This document shows, piece by piece, positions 23,204-36,257 of a DNA stretch of 61,146 nt. Both the position numbers and the translations under genes were made by a program. The notes beneath the pieces are model-generated. The model had not been told where the DNA came from. It made no database searches and was given only the letters and a program-made list of their open reading frames with translations. Each line of letters begins with the position of its first letter. Positions within the stretch are counted from its first letter, which is position 1. This DNA comes from Zancudomyces culisetae (lineage: Eukaryota > Kickxellomycota > Harpellomycetes > Harpellales > Legeriomycetaceae): assembly GCA_001969505.1 (NCBI GenBank), contig LSSK01000389.1, forward strand, positions 1 to 61,146, given 5' to 3'.

Positions 23204-26034
23204 ATTCTCTGAATATTATTAACTTGTTTTATTTTATTTTTAATTACATTGATTTCATCATTAATTTCATTTTTCCTTTTGCTTTCTGGGTACCAGATTG
23301 TATGTGGAGTTTTTGTATCTAATAAATAATTGCCATTAGTATTAGTAGCCGAAACTGGATCTTTTCTCATAGGAACCTTTTCTTTTAGCCAAGGCCTGAC
23401 AGTGAACGTGGAAAAAACCGAGAGGAAGGTGTTAGTGTGGTTGTCATCTACGACGTTTACACTAAGATAGAGAATTCAAGAGAAGTTTACTTGACTTTTT
23501 GAGTATGTCTGAGTTTACTGTGTTCTAGGTTCTAGTTAAATACAAATTAACATGTTTACACGATTGGTGATCAGTGGATACCACAAAAGCTGCTTCAAAA
23601 TACATTTTTAAAAAAAGGAGATTGTATTCAATAGAATAAATATAATTTAAAATAAGATAGCGTTAGTTGGAATGAGGCGAATGGAAACACAGGTACATAT
23701 ACATTTGTGGAGTATCGCAAAACCGGGAAACTGGATTTTCATAAGCACAAAGTAATACTTAACCTGTTGAATTACAAGTTTTCTTTTTGTCAGCATGATT
23801 GTGATTTTATTACGGAATTCATATTTGAAGTATGAAGAAACCAAAGGTGTTAAACACATCACCGTTTTGTAAAAGATCGCATAGTATTAATGAATCATAA
23901 CTCGCCAGTTTTCCCATCTCCTTTTCGAGAGTAATCCATCTATTTTTTTTGTTGGTAAAAAATTTTTATTTAATAGATTCCAACCAAAATTACCTTGGGA
24001 ACATCTTGCTTGAATAAATTATGAGAAATAAAAAACATCATAAAAAACATATTATATTACTATATGATGAAATTACAAAGAGCGATTCAAGAAAATGTGT
24101 ATTGTGGAACAAACCAGTTAAATTTAATGATTACCTATTTCATCCCTTTTAAGAAGATTAATATTCGCTTTATTTTCATAAAAACACCAACAACAAAAAA
24201 AAGCTGGTGCTACCCACTAACAGCGGTGACATAAAATAATCAATAGTAATTGGTTTTGCTAATGAGGTGTGTGTGCATAAGCTTTCCAAAACCTAAAAAT
24301 AAAGGTCCAAAGCTATTTAGCATTTCTGTTGACTTTTACACAATTTATATACCAACTAAGTGTAATCATTTTTAGCAGTTACTATTTTTTCTAACAAAAT
24401 ACTGAAAATTTTGTTAACATGGTTATATCAAAGAGCGCAGTAGTAGCACCAACTAATTAGCACAATTTACCACTTCACCCCTTAAAAAAATGTGCGTTCT
24501 TATCGATTTCTCGTTGTGTATTTCATTTTATCGATTCACAATTCAATGATTATAGTTTAGTCTTGTATTTACCCATCTCACATCTGTAAAGCTTAACTAA
24601 ATCGGCTGACACCAGTATTTACCATCCTTAACAAGAGAGTGAATACTTGCAGGCTCTAGACATGTTCGTATAATTTATTGTTTTTATTGACTTTTTTTTT
24701 TGTAAACACAGAAATAGACAAAGATTACGTACTGGACTGCTTTGTCTCTTATAATAGTGTGTTGCAGTTTATAGACTCATGTCACAGTTATATATATAAA
24801 TTTGCACATTTGCGCTACTTTGATCAGAAACATCGAAAACAATGAACTGGATGGCAAGACATTCACAGGTTGATTTTAATAGTAGTCACCAATTCTCAGT
24901 AAATAAAAGGTGGGCATTTTTTGGTCTTCAACCCCATTTTTGCCTTTCATGTGCTACCTTTTGTAAAAAGTCGTTCACTTACTTTGGAATAGGCAGATGA
25001 TATTTACTATCTTTTATTATTGTTAGGCAATACGCCATAATTAGCATTGCAATAAAAAAAAATCTCCAGAGATTTGATGACAATGCATTCTGAATGCGCA
25101 GATTGGTCATAAAAGGACAAATGCTAATTTAGAGCCAATAGAAAGTAGTAGCTAAATTCTACTTGCTTTTATAAATCTTGGTCAATACAAAATACAACCA
25201 AATATAAAAATCGGAACGCAAATTTAGATTAAATTGTATTGGATAACTCAGTTACATTTGGCATTCAGGTAGTGCAAAACAAGAAAATTACTTTATTTTG
25301 AGCCATGTCTCGAATTCTGAGAACTAAATGCCACACAAAGGGCAGATCGTTGCTAGGTTAGCACAGTTAACATTTTTTTTAATAGCTCGGATAAGAGAGT
25401 ATTAGCACTATGAGGGAAAAAACATGAACATAAAGACAAAATATCAACTGATGCCCACAAAACGTATTATGGTGCTATAGCAAACAGCGAGTAAGAAATT
25501 CGCGTTAAAAAATATCCTGATCTCTTTGTTAATATGGGGATAGAAGTTGTGCTTTATTTGCCAAATGAAATTTTTTACTTGAATTGATTATTTAATTAGC
25601 GCTTATTATTGAGGATTGCTGGGAAGGCTAGGCTAAAGTCAAATACGGACATCTATTGATGCAGCTTCTATTCTCCGTCAGGTGATAATCATTACAGGTT
25701 TTATAGAAAGCGTTATTAGAACATTTGGGATGATTTATTTTTTTTTAATTCCTTTATTTTATAGCATAGATGAGCAATTTCAGAAGTAAGAGCGAGTGAA
25801 ATTCCGGGAAGGCTGGATTATTTGCGAAATTATTATTGACAAATCAAATACGTATGCACTTTCATTGATTTGTTAAATTATCACCGATTCAGCCATCTTT
25901 TGAGCTTAGATAGAGATATTGATTCAATGAAATAAAAGCGTAAAAAGTAAAACGTAAAACGTAAATGCTCAGTAATTTTATACGAAACCCCATTTCAAAA
26001 ATAGGTGAAAATGTGCAAAATTTTTGTAAGAAGC

Positions 26035-26105
26035 TTCTTGGTGTGTAAAAGTTTTTTTTAGGCCGATTAGCCCGTAGTTTCGCCAAAGTCTGGTCATTGA
26101 GTAAT
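26035..26105 (-). repeat. dispersed A/T-palindrome repeat, diverged copy
   Basis: On the minus strand, a GGCGA...CCTAAAAAAAA-C-TTTT core is followed by a second AAAAATTTT run and CATTTTC. The order of elements matches the copy near 59930-60020, with substitutions. Confidence 0.35.
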
Positions 26106-27332
26106 TCAATTTTTTGTAAAAATACAAATATCATACCATTTTGTGCTGTTAACTTGCATAAAAATGTTGTCTGATATCACCTCTCCTCCGCGCCGAGGTT
26201 TGCTAGGCTTTGGAAAATATTTCTTCATCATGATATGCGGTTGATCCTGACACCATATTGCTTTTGTGGTGATATGTCCAAGGAGTAACCTAAACTGGGC
26301 GTGTTTGGGTAATTGGCCACATCTATGTGAAATGAAAAAAAAACAACTGGCAGAGGGGGAAATGTAGATTTTCTCAAGCCAGGAGACACGTTGCAAAGAA
26401 AAAAATAAGCCACCGTAAACGCTCAGCAAGAACGATAAAGTGTACTCTCTATTGGTTCATTTTTTAAAAAAAACATAGTTATGCTGGAAATTTGTTTTGT
26501 AACCAAGTTTAATTACCGCATTTGCCATAATAGGCCAAAGCAAATGGTTCAAAGGTCTCTACTGGCTGAATAGCCGCCACATTGTTTCAAAAACAACATC
26601 AAAATATGAACGGATAAAAGGAATAAAAAAAATTACGAGTACGGCTTTCCCCATTATTTTCAAACATTTCGCTGCTTTTTTAAAAATGTGATTTATCAAA
26701 ATGTAGGTGATCTTGTCTTTTAATTTCAAGACAATATATCTTTCAAAGTATCATCGCATCGTTTAACTAGTATTTGTTGGCTGTTAGCTTTCAAAATTAT
26801 TTTTATAACATAATTCTATAATACGATTTTATTTATGACCAATAGTAATTTAGTTCAGTAATAGGCCCAAAACGGAAAAAAAATTAATTTCATCAATTCG
26901 ACAAACTAAATTAGAGGCGAGGGAGAGCGTTTTGCTTTATTTTTTTTTTGTAAACCGGGTTAATCGGTAGTATCTTCATGAAAAGTAAACACATTAGCGC
27001 AAAAATAAAGGCCAGCCTGTATAGTGCCAAAATTGGAACAGGTGGTGGATCCGTATTAGTAATAAAAAAAGAATGCCAGCTTGAAATGCATTATTGGCGT
27101 ATCCATACAACCTACCATAACTTTCATAAACACAATTTGTCACATTTTGTTGCACTTCGGTGGAAATCGCATTTCGCCCATACGTATAAGTCTTTTAAGG
27201 TTATATTTGGTAATAAAAAACTAGAACAGTACTAGAATCAGGGGCAAAGACCAGGTTGAGCTATCTCGTGAAAATATTAAGTGACTGTCTTGAGATACCT
27301 TTAACAAAAAAATTTTTTCAGTTTCTGACGAG

Positions 27333-27340
27333 TATATAAA
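27333..27340 (+). promoter_or_regulatory. TATA box of hexose transporter gene
   Basis: TATATAAA about 95 bp upstream of the start codon at 27436. Confidence 0.6.
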
Positions 27341-27435
27341 CCCGATAGTTTCAGAATTTTCAAAGGAATCAAAGAAAAAAAGACATCACTATCATTTATA
27401 CAAAAAAGAGTAGTCAGTTGTTTAAAAGTATCAAA

Positions 27436-28878
27436 ATGGGAGAACACACAATGACATACGTGGTCGCAACTGCGGCTGCTATGGGAGGATTCCTATTCGG
27501 ATTTGAGATCGCAGATATATCCTCAATATTGATTATGGATAACTTTGTGAAATACTTCAACGATCCATCGAGCTCAAGTAAGGGGTTAGTCGTCTCTTTC
27601 TTGACCTTGGGATGTTTCTTGGGATCAGTAGCTGCCGGTCCACTAGCAGATAAACTTTCAAGAAAACGTTCTTTGATCATGGCTGGAGTGATTATGTTGG
27701 TTGGTGTAGCACTTGAAACATTTTCAGTAAATCTAGGTATGCTTACTGCCGCAAGAACAATTGCAGGTCTTGGTGTTGGTATCATCTCAGCCGTCGTCCC
27801 CACTTACCAATCAGAGCTTTCACATCCAGCTATCAGAGGTCGTCTCATCTCACTTCAACAGTTTGCCATTACATTCGGTATTATGATGGCCTTTTGGATA
27901 GATGCAGCATTCAATACCATCAAAAAGAACAACTTTCAATGGAGAGGCGTATTCATTTTCCAACTTGTAGTCTGTGCCCTCTTCACAATCATTATGGTAA
28001 CTATGCCATACTCACCAAGATGGTTGATGTCAAAGGGAAGAAAAGAAGATGCCATCAAATCTTTGATGAGACTCAGAAGCGCATCAGAAGCAAATGAGAA
28101 GATCATGAGGGAAGCTGATGAAATCGAAGCTGAAATCGAGAGAGAAAGACAAACAGAAGTAGCTTCATACGGCACACTGTTCGGTCAACAATTCAGAAAA
28201 CTCCTCCTTGGTATTATCCTTCAAGTCTTGCAACAACTTACAGGAATCAATGCTATCATTTACTATGCTGGACAAATCGTCAAAACCACAAACCTCACTT
28301 CAGGAGACGGTGTTTTTATTGGAGCTGCTATGGTAGGTGTGGTCAACTTTGTGTCCACCATCCCAGCCGTCATTTATGTTGATAAGTTGGGTAGAAGAAA
28401 GCTTTTGATCTTTGGCGCCATCGGTGCTGCTCTTTGCCACTTTGTTGTAGTAATCACATCGCTGATCGGCGGAGGATGGGATGATAATGGTGATTATGGC
28501 TACACCAACAAGTCATGTGCATGGGCTGGTCTTATTTTCTTATATGCGTTCTTGTGCTTCTTTGCTGTTTCATGGGGTCCAGTCTGCTGGATCTACCCAC
28601 CAGAAATCTTCTCCACTGCTATGAGATCAAAGGCCACCTCAATCACAGCTGCCAGCAACTGGGTCATGAACTTTATTATTGGTTTGGTTGTCCCAATTAT
28701 CATTAATCCATTAGGATGGGGACTCTATCTGATCTTTGGTGCATCTATGGTTGTTGCTGCATTTTTGGTGTGGGCATTCTACCCTGAGACCAAAGGCAAA
28801 ACCTATGAGCAGATTGATGCTGAATTCAAAAGCGCTATTTTGGTCCGCAACATGGTTTCTACTTCAGTCAAGGCCTAG
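27436..28878 (+). CDS. MFS sugar (hexose) transporter
   Basis: Sugar porter of the major facilitator superfamily, twelve-helix plasma-membrane type, 480 residues from the ATG at 27436. An open stretch six codons upstream has no ATG. Signature segments in order: AMGGFLFGFEIADISS in TM1; GPLADKLSRKRS loop 2-3; SELSHPAIRGRLISLQQ after TM4; PYSPRWLMSKGR, a PESPRW motif with Tyr in place of Glu; QQLTGINAIIYYAG in TM7; DKLGRRK loop 8-9; a WGPVCWIYPPEIFSTAMRSK block; and PETKGKTYEQID at the C-terminus. TM7 QQLTGIN favours hexose substrates. It has no intron, and its C-ending codon bias resembles PEP carboxykinase, indicating strong expression. The exact sugar cannot be read from sequence. Confidence 0.95.
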   Translation: MGEHTMTYVVATAAAMGGFLFGFEIADISSILIMDNFVKYFNDPSSSSKGLVVSFLTLGCFLGSVAAGPLADKLSRKRSLIMAGVIMLVGVALETFSVNLGMLTAARTIAGLGVGIISAVVPTYQSELSHPAIRGRLISLQQFAITFGIMMAFWIDAAFNTIKKNNFQWRGVFIFQLVVCALFTIIMVTMPYSPRWLMSKGRKEDAIKSLMRLRSASEANEKIMREADEIEAEIERERQTEVASYGTLFGQQFRKLLLGIILQVLQQLTGINAIIYYAGQIVKTTNLTSGDGVFIGAAMVGVVNFVSTIPAVIYVDKLGRRKLLIFGAIGAALCHFVVVITSLIGGGWDDNGDYGYTNKSCAWAGLIFLYAFLCFFAVSWGPVCWIYPPEIFSTAMRSKATSITAASNWVMNFIIGLVVPIIINPLGWGLYLIFGASMVVAAFLVWAFYPETKGKTYEQIDAEFKSAILVRNMVSTSVKA

Positions 28879-29172
28879 TTTTTTTAATTATTTTCGTTTC
28901 GTCCTGCTATTACATTTTAATAATTTAATTTTGACTGTTTGGTACTAATTTCGAAGCAATAAAACTTTTGAAAATCCATTTGCTTTTGTCTAATTTTTTG
29001 GTTGTGGTAATCCTGGCACTACAGTTAACCTTTTCTCGATTGTGGAACTTGTAACGGAATATGGTTTAATGTAAGTACTAGAGTGGATTAAATTCCAAAA
29101 AGTATATTTTAAGTACAGTTTTACAAATAAATTGTAATGAAGATAATTTTATAAAAAATTTTTAAAAAAACA

Positions 29173-29254
29173 GTCGGTGTGTCCGAGTGGTTAAGGAGAC
29201 AGACTAGAAATCTGTTGGGCTCTGCCCGCACAGGTTCAAATCCTGTCGCCGACG
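29173..29254 (+). tRNA. tRNA-Ser (AGA)
   Basis: 82-nt cloverleaf. The acceptor GTCGGTG pairs with CGCCGAC. The anticodon stem ACAGA/TCTGT encloses the loop CTAGAAA with anticodon AGA. A long variable arm typical of serine tRNA, T loop TTCAAAT and G73 discriminator are present. No intron; a T-rich tract follows. Confidence 0.95.
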
Positions 29255-29574
29255 TTGCATTTTGACTTTTTTGGATTTTATTTACAGATTTTGTACATTT
29301 TTTATATACTTTCCTAGATAATTGTGTTATGTGCAAATTATGAATAAAATGTAATATTAAATAACCGGTTCTTTTATCTGGCGTTAATTCTAGTGTTCGT
29401 TGTATGGTGGGATTACGGTCATTATTTTTGTGCTATATTTACAGTTATTGAGCTGTATTTGAAATATTATAGTTTCTGGTTAGTATACTAACTCTCATAA
29501 AATTATCAACGAAGCGAGTTGTTGCATGATAGACAAATATAACCAGGCATTTAATCTATTACTCTTATCCTACT

Positions 29575-29909
29575 AGCTCCACCATGAGCAACAGAAATGT
29601 ATTCGCTTGAGTATACCTGCCAATTTTCAGGAATACTATAAGCATGGTGTTTGTCATCATGGTATGTATTCTCGTCTCAATTGTACGCCTTTCTTTAAAT
29701 ATCATTATCCCACTTTTTTTTATATAGTTACAATATCCACTAAGCAGAACAGCATTTTGGAATTCTTTAAGTTCCCAGAAATCTTAGTAATCAACTTCTC
29801 AGAAAGCTGCTGGTATTACGTACAACATCAGGGCAAAATAAGCCCAGCACCAGAGCAAATAGGCTTGGCAAGAGCTGTGTTTCATCTGCTTTGGATTGAG
29901 AAGCCATAA
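29575..29909 (+). CDS. unrecognised short gene or terminal exons
   Basis: I do not recognise this. Two exon-like pieces fit: about 29579-29659, containing QQKCIRLSIPANFQEYYKHG, and 29728-29909, containing SILEFFKFPEILVINFSES and ending ARAVFHLLWIEKP then stop. A GTATGT donor at 29660 and a TATAG acceptor ending at 29727 keep phase. The 5' piece is preceded by CTACTAG, a plausible acceptor, so an upstream exon would be needed for the start. Alternatively the ATG at 29584 opens a much shorter product. The residue pattern looks protein-like, but this may still be chance. Confidence 0.3.
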
Positions 29910-30097
29910 TTTCGCGTCTATTTTTTTCTTCCAAAAATTCACCACACTTTTTATTTTGCTTCTCCAGCTTTCGAGTTGTAGTTTATTTTGTCTATTTACT
30001 CAGCTTTATTAACTTTAACATTTTTTTGTTCTTTCTACAAATAGCTTAAATACTTTATACTTTGTAGTAGTATAACAATAATACGTACTAGCGAAAA

Positions 30098-32852
30098 ATG
30101 GTTGCTAGATTTCTGTTTGGAAATGCTTTGGAACAAGAGCTAGGTTAGTGAACAGTCAAATTATCAAATTATAAACCTACAACTATGTCTGGTTCATCCC
30201 CCCCATTCCACCTTTGTATTAATCTAAAGGGTTTAAATTTTAAGCCACATCTAATTAACTAACACCTGTTGTCTCTGTATGTATTGTAGAGGAAATCACT
30301 TCTGAGGAAGGCTATGGATATGAAATAGACTATGCTGCTGCCTTGGATTACTCGGATAAGATTAAAACAAAACAGTACGCCGCTAAAGAAGTTTGTAAAT
30401 CTTTAAAGGGAAGGCTGGAACATTTAAATCCAAATGTCCAGATTAAAGCAGTAAAGGTAAGCTTTTTGAGCTCCGTTTTCTATTTGTTGTTTTCAAGCTA
30501 GGCCAACAATTGGAGTGCTTTAATTTGTGACAAATACAGTGCCTCAAGGCTTCAATAGTAGTATTCTCTTATTATTTACTAACTTTGACGAAAAAAAACA
30601 TGCGGAAACTATTAAATAGCTTGCAGATATCCTGGTCAAAAACTCTGGGAGGGAGTTTGTTACTGAGATAGCGAAGGGGGAATTTATTGATGCTTTGGTG
30701 GTGATATTAAATTCGAGCGTAAGTTCAGATTGTATTCATACTGGCATATTCAAGGATACCAACAAACGAATAATTTTGTTTAAAAAATACATTTTTAATA
30801 ACTAAAGATACTAAAAATGCTAAAAATGTAAAATTTAACTAGAAAACTACAAGTGTCGAATTGAAGGATGAAATCCTGGCAGTTTTAGAGTCATGGGCCA
30901 TGGCTTTTAAAGGAGATTCAGCGCTATATTACACTGTCGAAGTTTTTGAAAAACTAAAAAGACAAGGTAAAACAAAAAGTTACTATATAAAGTATGAATG
31001 TGGGTCTAATGGGTTTTGTACAATACAACAGGTAGGGTTTCAAATCGGAGGGTTCATTCGGTAACAAATACAATTATCCAGACTCCAACTGTAAGTACCA
31101 ATTTTCTTGATAACCATATTAAAAGTTTTTGTGTTTGCTTTTATTTTTTATTGAAAAACAGGTAGTGCTCATGAACATCCACATATCATTATTCGATATT
31201 TAATTAATAGGCTCCTGCATGGGTAGACAGCGATTACTGTATGAGATGTCAAACAGCCTTTACGTTTTCAAACCGCAAACACCATTGCAGGAATTGTGGT
31301 AAATGTTATTGTAATGACTGTGCTAACAACTATATTGCTCTACCAAAGTTTGGAATTAATGATCAAGTCAGAGTTTGTCATGGATGTTATCTGGTCTTGA
31401 CTAATGTAGTTAGAGAAGTGTAAGTATTTTAATGTACATTGTAATATTATAGAACGTGCATTCAGCTTCATAGTCTTATGATTATTTTGTTGTATTTTCG
31501 AACATAGCCTGAACAGCCAGCCAAGAGATGTAATAAAGTCACAAAGAGATGGGGATAAAACAGACAAGAAATTATCTGACGAAGATGAAGACCTTAAACG
31601 AGCCATCGAACTTTCGCTGAAAGATGCGAAGGGACCAGAGGTACAGGTGGTAAAGCCAAAGACACCAGAAAAGACTACAGAAGAGCAGGAAGAATTGGAT
31701 TTAAAGGCGGCTATTGAGGCTTCGCTACGAGACGCAAAACCCAGCTATATATACAATTACAGCAGCACTGCAGTTGCCAATCATGAAAATACACTAAAAT
31801 CGCCATTGACCGCCTATGAATCTGAATTTTATCCAAAGGTTCCAGGATCCTCAGGATCCTCAGGATCTAGCATTTCGGATAACTTTTCGGTTTTAGACGA
31901 CTTTGATATAGATATAGATACATATACTCCTCAATCAAAACCACAACAAAAAGCTTCGGACCAGCTTTTAACATCTTCTGAAATGGACGACATAAACTTA
32001 TTCAGGACATTATTGTCGCAAATTCAATATTCGGGAAGAGATATTAGGGATAATCAGCAGATGCAGTATTTGGTTGAGGAGATTAAGAAAATCAAAGGAA
32101 AAATTCGGACTGAAATTGTACAGAACGATACTAAAATTCAAGAATTTTTAAAGCTACATGACCGGATTTTATCTGCAATCAAAATTTATGACCAGTTTTT
32201 AGATCAACGCCTGCTACCTGGACAAACATATGCATATCCCTCACTTGGGCCTACAGCACCAGCTTCTACGGTTCCATACAACAACTACAATCCGTTTGCT
32301 CCCAACTATCAACCGCAAACTACTTCCTTCAGCTCTAATATAAATCCCAATCCAGTTACTCTTCAGCCCGCCCAACCAACCACTCATTTTGCGGAGGGAC
32401 ACCAAGTTCATCCTGTATACCCACAACAACGTGATCAGCAATATCAACAGCCTCAACAGCAGCAGCAGCAGCAGCAGCAGCATATAGAAAACACAAATAA
32501 CTCAATTACCAACCAATTTTCTCAACCTCCTCCGTCGTCTATGGGCTTTGCAGCTGCAAACGCTCCTCCATCCACATCCAAGGATGCTAATATTTCTGCA
32601 AACTCATATCACGTACAACCTCAGCTTACTATGGACAACCAGGCACCTGCTGAAACACAAAACTACCCACCACCCTCATATCCTCATCTTCAACCACAGC
32701 CACAGTTGCAACCACAGCCTCATTATCCTCCAATAAATCCTGCTCCTGAAATAAAACCCATGGCTCCTACATACATACAGGATCAAGGGAAAACACCACC
32801 TTCCAAGGACGATTCAGCTTCTGTTGAGGAAGGAGACTTGATTCAGTTTTAG
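30098..32852 (+). CDS. VPS27: VPS27/HRS ESCRT-0 subunit, 7 exons
   Basis: ESCRT-0 sorting subunit that binds ubiquitinated cargo and PI3P on endosomes and recruits ESCRT-I. Exons are 30098-30143, 30290-30456, 30620-30718, 30843-30966, 31032-31090, 31211-31419 and 31508-32852, giving 682 residues, all phases matching. VHS domain about residues 8-150 ([16 protein letters not shown]-like; [20 protein letters not shown]). FYVE zinc finger about 170-230, with [20 protein letters not shown]. Two ubiquitin-interacting motifs: about 260-275 ([16 protein letters not shown]) and 293-312 ([16 protein letters not shown]). A PTAP late-domain motif at 483-486 is expected to bind Vps23/Tsg101. A Gln run lies near 585-600, and a C-terminal clathrin box DLIQF ends the protein. 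The junction of exons 4 and 5 is the weakest point. Confidence 0.94.
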
Positions 32853-34425
32853 CTCTAGTTTTCTGTTTTGTATTAATGTTGTATTAGGAGCAGTTTCACT
32901 CTTTGGCTTTATTTCGTTTGATAGTTTATATTTTCAGTGTTTATAAAGCCTTCTTTATCTTTATTTAAAGATGGTAGGTATATAACTCAACTCAACTCAA
33001 CCCAACTCAACCCAACCTATACCTCTCACTTACTCTCAAAAAAAAGGAGTAAAAATTGACATTTTTTAAGCGTCCTTTCCACTGGTCCTTGCTTCAAAAT
33101 ACGACTTTCATTGTCTCAGTTTTCTGGTTAAAACTCAGCAAAGCAAACAAGGTAAAAAAAAAAGAAAAAAATTGTGATGTATATGGGCATTTATAAGGAG
33201 TTGTGATGATGAAAACACACGACACCTCAGCAAAATGCTAGATATTAGATACTAGATCTCTAGCTTCTACATACCTGATACAAACTATTCAAAAACATTG
33301 TACTACTGGGCTCTTCTTATCATCATTTATGGAACTATTAACCCTTATTATATTCTGCCTTTTTTTCAAAAAAAAAAAAGTAAAAAACACACATCACAAT
33401 GATAGTTATAAGCTTTTAATGATCAAGACAAGTGCAGCCAGAAATGAGCATATTACTAGCAAACCTAAATATAATTGTGATGTTTAGTGGTTCATATATG
33501 CTGAATGGTGTATCCCTTTTCCCTATATTCTGGAATAAATTTTGTTAGACTAAACCGTGAGCAACAATGTTTTCGGGTAACATTGTCCTTGAGCCTCATC
33601 CCACCTATTTTTATTTTTATTTTTATTTTTATTATTGTTTTATAGAAACATGCATTTAGTATGGAGGCAAATGAAGAGTTTACATGCTCGTTTGTTTTAG
33701 GATGTTTTACTGTTTATTTTTGAGGATATGTGGTACAAAAAAAAAGGAGAATAAAAGCGGAATAATTGTCGCATTAGATGTTGCAGAATGGCTGTAATGA
33801 CTATGAGTCCTTATATTCGAGGGATTACACACAACCAAATGGTAAAGTAAGAATCAAAAACATACTAATGCTTTATTGTCGGGAGCATATATACTTTGGT
33901 TCAAAGTATTATTTGTTCTCTTATGTTACAATGTATTTTATTCGGTACATTCATCACCCAAAATGGCATAAACCGTACATGACTCAAGGAAACGGACGAG
34001 AAAATGTAGAAAAAGAGTAAGACCAAGTTAAACGACGGTGATAGAGTTTGTAGAATATATATAGCAGGCCCGTATATACATGTTTTTACGCTCCCTATAT
34101 ACTTGAACTTTGAATATAAATACACGTTTAGCCTTTGTTTTGGGTACCAAGTAACAGCTGGAAGTAATCATTAGTTGCAATAATATTTTTTAACTATTGA
34201 AAACCTTGCTGATATAAGGAACAGCGATAATAGCTAGTATACTTTGGATTGACCTTTCTGCAAGAATAAAAAACGTACAAGATATTCAGGGATAGCTGTT
34301 GATATTGGATATCGCAAAGTGTTGTGGTAGTAATAGTCATTCAGAGTTAAACATCAGTACACACTTTACAACTATTCGAATTAAGGATAGCATAGCTCCT
34401 GGAAAACTTCAAATTACTGGGTTGT
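32853..34425. other. intergenic between VPS27 and the Mei2-like gene
   Basis: 3' UTR plus promoter DNA. A CAACT/CAACC repeat is at about 32985-33016 and an ATTTT run near 33610-33640. Frames at 33778-34020 (+) and 33901-34125 (-) overlap and lack support. Confidence 0.6.
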
Positions 34426-36208
34426 ATGTTTATGCGCAGATATAAAATGTCGATTGATTTTAAAGGTAGGTAAAATTATAATGTATTTGTTCACACATTT
34501 GTCAATTTAGGGGAGAGGAGGAGGGAGGTTCGGGGTTGATTAAATGCTGCAGAACTAGAGAGCAAGAGAGAGGGTATGGGAGAGTGGTGAAAATGGTTTG
34601 CAAGTGATAATAACATGAAATGAACTACACCGAAAAATGACAGCAATAATAATATGTATTTTGGTTGATCCAAATGTCAAAATCCAAAATGACAGGTGCT
34701 CAAAAAAAAAGTATTAAAGTAGATGAAATAAATGAGTATAAATATATACGAGAATAGATTTAAACAAGTCCCAGAGTAGAGCGTGTCGGGCGGTGTATAT
34801 AAGACCTCTGATAGCAGGTTGGAGCAGTACGCAGCTTTATTCTTTGTTTGTTGTAAGAACGCTATTTTATTTAAAGATTTGATTTAATAAAGTATACAGC
34901 AGTTATGTAATTAAACTGTACTAATGCAAATTATGAATATCAACCTTTAAAGAAATTTGGAGATATCTGGGATATACTGACACACAAGGCTCAAGACAAA
35001 AATGGCATGAGCTATCATGGGGCACTGGTTGTGTTCTACGATAGTAGAAGTGCGGAAATGGTTATCCAGACAAATTTGGGAAGATTTGATATATTGTTGT
35101 ATTTCACTGAGATCGGGTTAGTGGATAGCGATGGTTTACAGGTAAAAGGTTCACAATTTGTACTATTAACATTGAGAGTAATGTAATTATTTTGATTGTG
35201 GCAAATTACTCGGATGTTGATATAAAAGCTACAGAGAAGAAAACTTAACATCTGATATCAATAATATAGAAATTTTCAGTATTCAAGTTCAAGGACGTGG
35301 GAAAGGATAGTTTATACATAAAAGAAATCAAAAACGTTGAGATAGCAAAGATGTTTTATGAAGTTGAACATGTAAAGTCTATTACCATGGGTGGACGAAA
35401 AAATACTCAAACTCTGACAGTGCTGGATTTTTACGATACCAGAAAGGCAAAGCATTACTATGATATTTTGGTGAAACAAAAGGTATTTATGTCAACTGTT
35501 TACTTGTGGGACTCACGAATGTAGGGAGTATTTGGTTGAAGGTAGTTATGTTGAGGGTCTCAAATGGAGTACCACTTTAAGATGAAGTCTGATAAAAATT
35601 TAGGATCTGGAAATTGTGCAGACTACAAAGCAAACAGCGTTAGAGCTTTTGAGACAAGAGGAAAAGAAAGGCAATGCGTACCCATCACCAAGGTTGACGC
35701 CAAAAAAAGTAAGAACGAGGGAAATAAGAGCAGAAGTGGGGGTAGATATGTGCGATCAAAGTAAAGAGAAGGGTCAACAAGATTTGGATAGAATTCCCAT
35801 GAGCATTGAGGGATTTAATGAAGGTAACATTTTTTTTTTTGCGAAGAGAAAGGGGAACAGTGAGGGGGTCGAGGTGGGTATAGAAAGGTAGAAAGGGGCT
35901 AATATTTTTTCGAGAAAACAAATAGTGGAGGACGGAGCAGAGGGGAAAAGAATGACATTGATGATCAGGAATATACCAAACAGGTATACAAAGGTAAGAC
36001 GTGATTATGGAATGAAAAAGAAAAAAGTAAGTGATAGGTAATGGTATAAATAGCGACAGTTGATTGAATGGGCAATGGAAACAGGACGAGGAGGATTTGA
36101 TTTTATATACTTGAGGATTGACTGGACTACCAAGAGGAATTCAGGGTTTGGGTTTATTCATTTTGTGGATTACGAGTAAGTTTTGTGAGATGAAATAGGA
36201 GAGTGAGG

Positions 36209-36257
<49 letters not shown>

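Larger units (their letters stand above)
23204..27435. other. 4.2-kb non-coding region upstream of the hexose transporter
   Basis: No supported gene. Short frames at 26106-26429 (-) and 26978-27235 (+) lack family signals. A dispersed-repeat copy lies near 26035-26100. The 3' part should be the transporter promoter, with a TATA box at 27333-27340. Confidence 0.5.

Noticed and set aside
27418-27435. Upstream extension of the hexose transporter
   Set aside because: Opens with a non-ATG codon; the ATG at 27436 fits the family N-terminus and TATA spacing.
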